Positions 5,645-7,181 of a stretch of DNA of 7,181 nucleotides are shown here, in pieces. The position numbers and the translations under genes are program-made. The DNA comes from Methanothrix sp. GTDB taxonomy: Archaea; Halobacteriota; Methanosarcinia; Methanotrichales; Methanotrichaceae. Location: positions 2,047-9,227 of the forward strand of contig PMNG01000040.1 of assembly GCA_003162615.1 (NCBI GenBank), given 5' to 3'. Below the pieces are notes generated by a model. It searched no databases, was not told the origin of the DNA, and saw nothing but the letters and a program-made list of their open reading frames with translations. Within the stretch, counting starts at the first letter, position 1, and each line of letters begins with the position of its first letter.

Positions 5645-6346
5645 ATGGCGAAGTTAAAATTGGCACTGGTCCTCTCAGCTATGGTGTTGTTTATGAACCT
5701 AAGTATGGCAGGAACCCCCCCAACCTGCGCGGTGACAAAATATGCAGTTCCTGGAGATACTTTCACCTTGAAAGGTCCCGATCAACCGACAGGTGTGACA
5801 TACACCTACGGGTGGACTGTCGTCGATGCAGGTGGCAACACAATGACAACAGTTCAGAATTCTGGAACTCAGACTGCTACATTCACGATCCCTACGACAA
5901 GCCCTACGAACTATTACGTCGCCACACTGAGCGTTGGATCAGGAGTTGGCACGGGACAAATAACGGGTTGTATTCTGACAAGCTGCCTGCTTATCAATGT
6001 TCAATTAACCAATACGTGCGGAATAAGCGGGGCAAGTTCTGTTTGCCAGACTGATAGTGGAGAACAATATTCCTACACGGGAAATGCTGGAATTTCCGGT
6101 GACGCGAAATCGGCCTACCTGGTTTGGAAGGTGGATGCTACCACTGTGACACCACTTGGCACCGATGCCGTAGGCAAGTGCACTGTGGATTGGACGAAAG
6201 CCTGGACGACAGGCGGGACTATAGCACAAACTCATACCATAACTGTGGAAGTCCACAGTATAAAATCGACCACCGTGCTTGGAACTCCGTGTACCTACTC
6301 TGTGACGGTTTTGCCTAGCCCAGTCACAACCATCAGTCCGTCCTAA
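5645..6346 (+). CDS. Secreted beta-sandwich protein of unknown function, 233 residues
   Basis: Residues 1-22 are a signal peptide (MAKLKLALVLSAMVLFMNLS, cleavage near SMA-GT). Two beta-rich modules follow. The first, about 28-121, has the order GDTFTLKGP, GVTYTYGWTV, TATFTIPTTSP and NYYVATLSV, a PKD/Ig-like strand pattern; the same order is seen at the start of the protein encoded from 6506. The second, about 124-224, opens with CGISGASSVCQTDSGEQYSY and closes with CTYSVTVLPSP. The protein is rich in Thr, Ser and Gly, with several cysteines (28, 109, 114, 125, 134, 179, 216), which suggests disulfides outside the cell. There is no C-terminal anchor. Strong ribosome site and an AT-rich divergent promoter upstream. 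I do not recognise a named family; a surface or matrix role is inferred from export and domain type. Confidence 0.85.
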   Translation: MAKLKLALVLSAMVLFMNLSMAGTPPTCAVTKYAVPGDTFTLKGPDQPTGVTYTYGWTVVDAGGNTMTTVQNSGTQTATFTIPTTSPTNYYVATLSVGSGVGTGQITGCILTSCLLINVQLTNTCGISGASSVCQTDSGEQYSYTGNAGISGDAKSAYLVWKVDATTVTPLGTDAVGKCTVDWTKAWTTGGTIAQTHTITVEVHSIKSTTVLGTPCTYSVTVLPSPVTTISPS

Positions 6347-6367
6347 AGAGCATCGAATAGTAGCATT

Positions 6368-6410
6368 GGGCATCAGAGCAAGCCTATGATGCCTTCCATT
6401 TAATTTAATG
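6368..6410 (+). terminator. Possible hairpin and T-rich tail after the 5645 gene
   Basis: GGGCATC at 6368-6374 pairs with GATGCCT at 6388-6394 (one G-T pair) around a 13-base loop, about 20 bases after the stop. The next bases, TCCATTTAATTTAATG, are T-rich, as archaeal terminators tend to be. The same AT stretch (TTTAATTTA at 6399-6407) could instead be the TATA element of the next gene. Confidence 0.35.
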
Positions 6411-6419
6411 AGTGTAAAT

Positions 6420-6506
6420 ATGATGGCAAGGATTGGAGAAGCTGACAAGGCAGAACAAAGGCTGGAGTACCCATTGCTCTCAAGAAAGGCATGGGATAAT
6501 CCATAA
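6420..6506 (+). CDS. 28-codon upstream ORF overlapping the next start (TAATG)
   Basis: ATGATG at 6420-6425 opens a frame beginning MMARIGEADKAEQRLEYP and ending at TAA 6504-6506, whose last A is the A of the next gene's ATG. The peptide is charged, with no signal sequence, and I recognise no family. GAGTG six bases before the ATG is a weak ribosome site. The TAATG junction is a classic arrangement for translational coupling, and the following gene lacks a strong ribosome site of its own. It may be a leader peptide or just a chance frame. Confidence 0.3.
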   Translation: MMARIGEADKAEQRLEYPLLSRKAWDNP

Positions 6507-7181
6507 TGTCCAATCCACAAAGCAAAGGGGAGATCGCCGGAAGAGGAGCACTCGTCGTAACGGCTGTAACTTTTTTATTGTTACTAATATGTCCTGTTTC
6601 ATTGGCTCAAATTGACCATGCCTACTCGGGAATGAGCTATTCCTTTCAGATCCCGCCACCGCCGGTGGGAATAACTTACGAGTATAATTGGACCGCCTCA
6701 GACGGAACCCCAGACAATTCCACAAACAAGGTCTTCGTCTGGAAGACTCCCGAGGTGACCTCCCCGAAAGAGGTTATCATTACGGTAAGAGTAATTTGCG
6801 TAGAAACTGGCTGCAGGGCAGGCAGCGAGTTCAAAATGACGGTTTACCCCGGTAGTTCCAGCATCCGAATAATTAAGAATTGTGAGCCCAAGTCCCCAGC
6901 CCGCGTAGGGGATCTTGTCACTTACGTCTACAACGTCACAAACACGGGAGACCTGCCGCTCAAGGACGTTTTGGTTACAGACGTTCCAGAATGGGGACCG
7001 GGATGCACTCCTGAGTACGTTAGTGGCGACAATGGAAACAATATCCTGGACCCGTCAGAGACATGGCGATATGAGTGTGCCAATTACAAGGTCCCTGATC
7101 CTCTTGATTACCAACGCTTAACAATAATGTCGGATCAATCTGCCGCCCAGCAGGAGCGGATTATTCAGAAACTGATGAACA
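6506..7181 (+). CDS. Secreted protein with a beta-sandwich module and a DUF11-like domain (3' end outside window)
   Basis: The frame from ATG 6506 is open to the window edge: 225 residues visible, no stop. Residues 1-34 are a signal peptide with a longer N-region and a strong core (VTAVTFLLLLICPVSLA, cleavage before QIDHAY). A first module, about 41-114, contains GITYEYNWTASDG and SPKEVIITVRVICV and resembles the first module of the protein encoded from 5645. A second, about 118-205, runs SIRIIKNCEPKSPARVGD, TYVYNVTNTGD, LPLKDVLVTD, GNNILDPSETWRYEC, the pattern of DUF11-type repeats of prokaryotic surface proteins (an X-VGDXVTYTYXVTNTG core followed by a DXXGN-LXPGETW segment). More repeats probably follow outside the window. 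GGGATAAT lies five bases before the ATG and is the only nearby ribosome-site candidate. A surface location is well supported; the ligand or partner is unknown. Confidence 0.85.
   Translation, partial: MSNPQSKGEIAGRGALVVTAVTFLLLLICPVSLAQIDHAYSGMSYSFQIPPPPVGITYEYNWTASDGTPDNSTNKVFVWKTPEVTSPKEVIITVRVICVETGCRAGSEFKMTVYPGSSSIRIIKNCEPKSPARVGDLVTYVYNVTNTGDLPLKDVLVTDVPEWGPGCTPEYVSGDNGNNILDPSETWRYECANYKVPDPLDYQRLTIMSDQSAAQQERIIQKLMN

Noticed and set aside
5584..6054. 156-codon + strand ORF overlapping the start of the 5645 gene
   Set aside because: It reads the same DNA in another frame, gives a composition rich in Arg, Cys and Trp with no domain, and lacks a good ribosome site; the 5645 frame has a signal peptide and GAGGT.

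Overview
The window reads as archaeal, most likely a methanogen of the Methanosarcinales; Methanothrix/Methanosaeta-like is my best guess, not a proven call. The reasons are a C-terminal piece of ribosomal protein S17e (a protein absent from bacteria), its overlap with a dapA-dapB pair, Shine-Dalgarno sites combined with TATA-like boxes, and a cluster of secreted PKD, Ig-like and DUF11-type proteins of the kind common on methanogen surfaces. Three TAG stops among the complete genes argue against a genome that routinely reads TAG as pyrrolysine.

Left part (1-2174, all + strand): a tight housekeeping operon. The end of S17e overlaps dapA by 11 bases, dapA overlaps dapB by 4 (ATGA), and a 141-residue protein of unknown function with a possible zinc site follows after 23 bases. 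DapA and DapB make two consecutive steps of lysine/diaminopimelate synthesis, from aspartate semialdehyde plus pyruvate to tetrahydrodipicolinate.

Middle part (2298-5226, - strand): two secreted proteins. The upstream one (4186-5226) has a NodB/polysaccharide-deacetylase-like fold but appears to lack both metal-binding histidines, and ends in a tail with two CxxC pairs. A 52-codon ORF resembling half of an Ig-like domain overlaps its stop codon (ATGA). Further downstream is a 552-residue protein of three Ig-like repeats, two PKD domains and a C-terminal beta-rich domain. Each module carries one cysteine pair. The Ig repeats include a 72-base exact DNA repeat.

Right part (5227-7181): a 418-base AT-rich divergent intergenic region with TATA-like boxes and short palindromes, then two + strand secreted proteins (5645-6346, and 6506 running off the window). 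Their N-terminal beta-sandwich modules resemble each other, and the second also has a DUF11-like domain. A 28-codon upstream ORF ends in a TAATG overlap with the start of the last gene.

In short, a conserved lysine-biosynthesis operon sits beside an accessory surface-protein locus. I do not recognise a named system in the surface locus. Its most unusual members are the apparent deacetylase pseudoenzyme and the coupled half-domain ORF.
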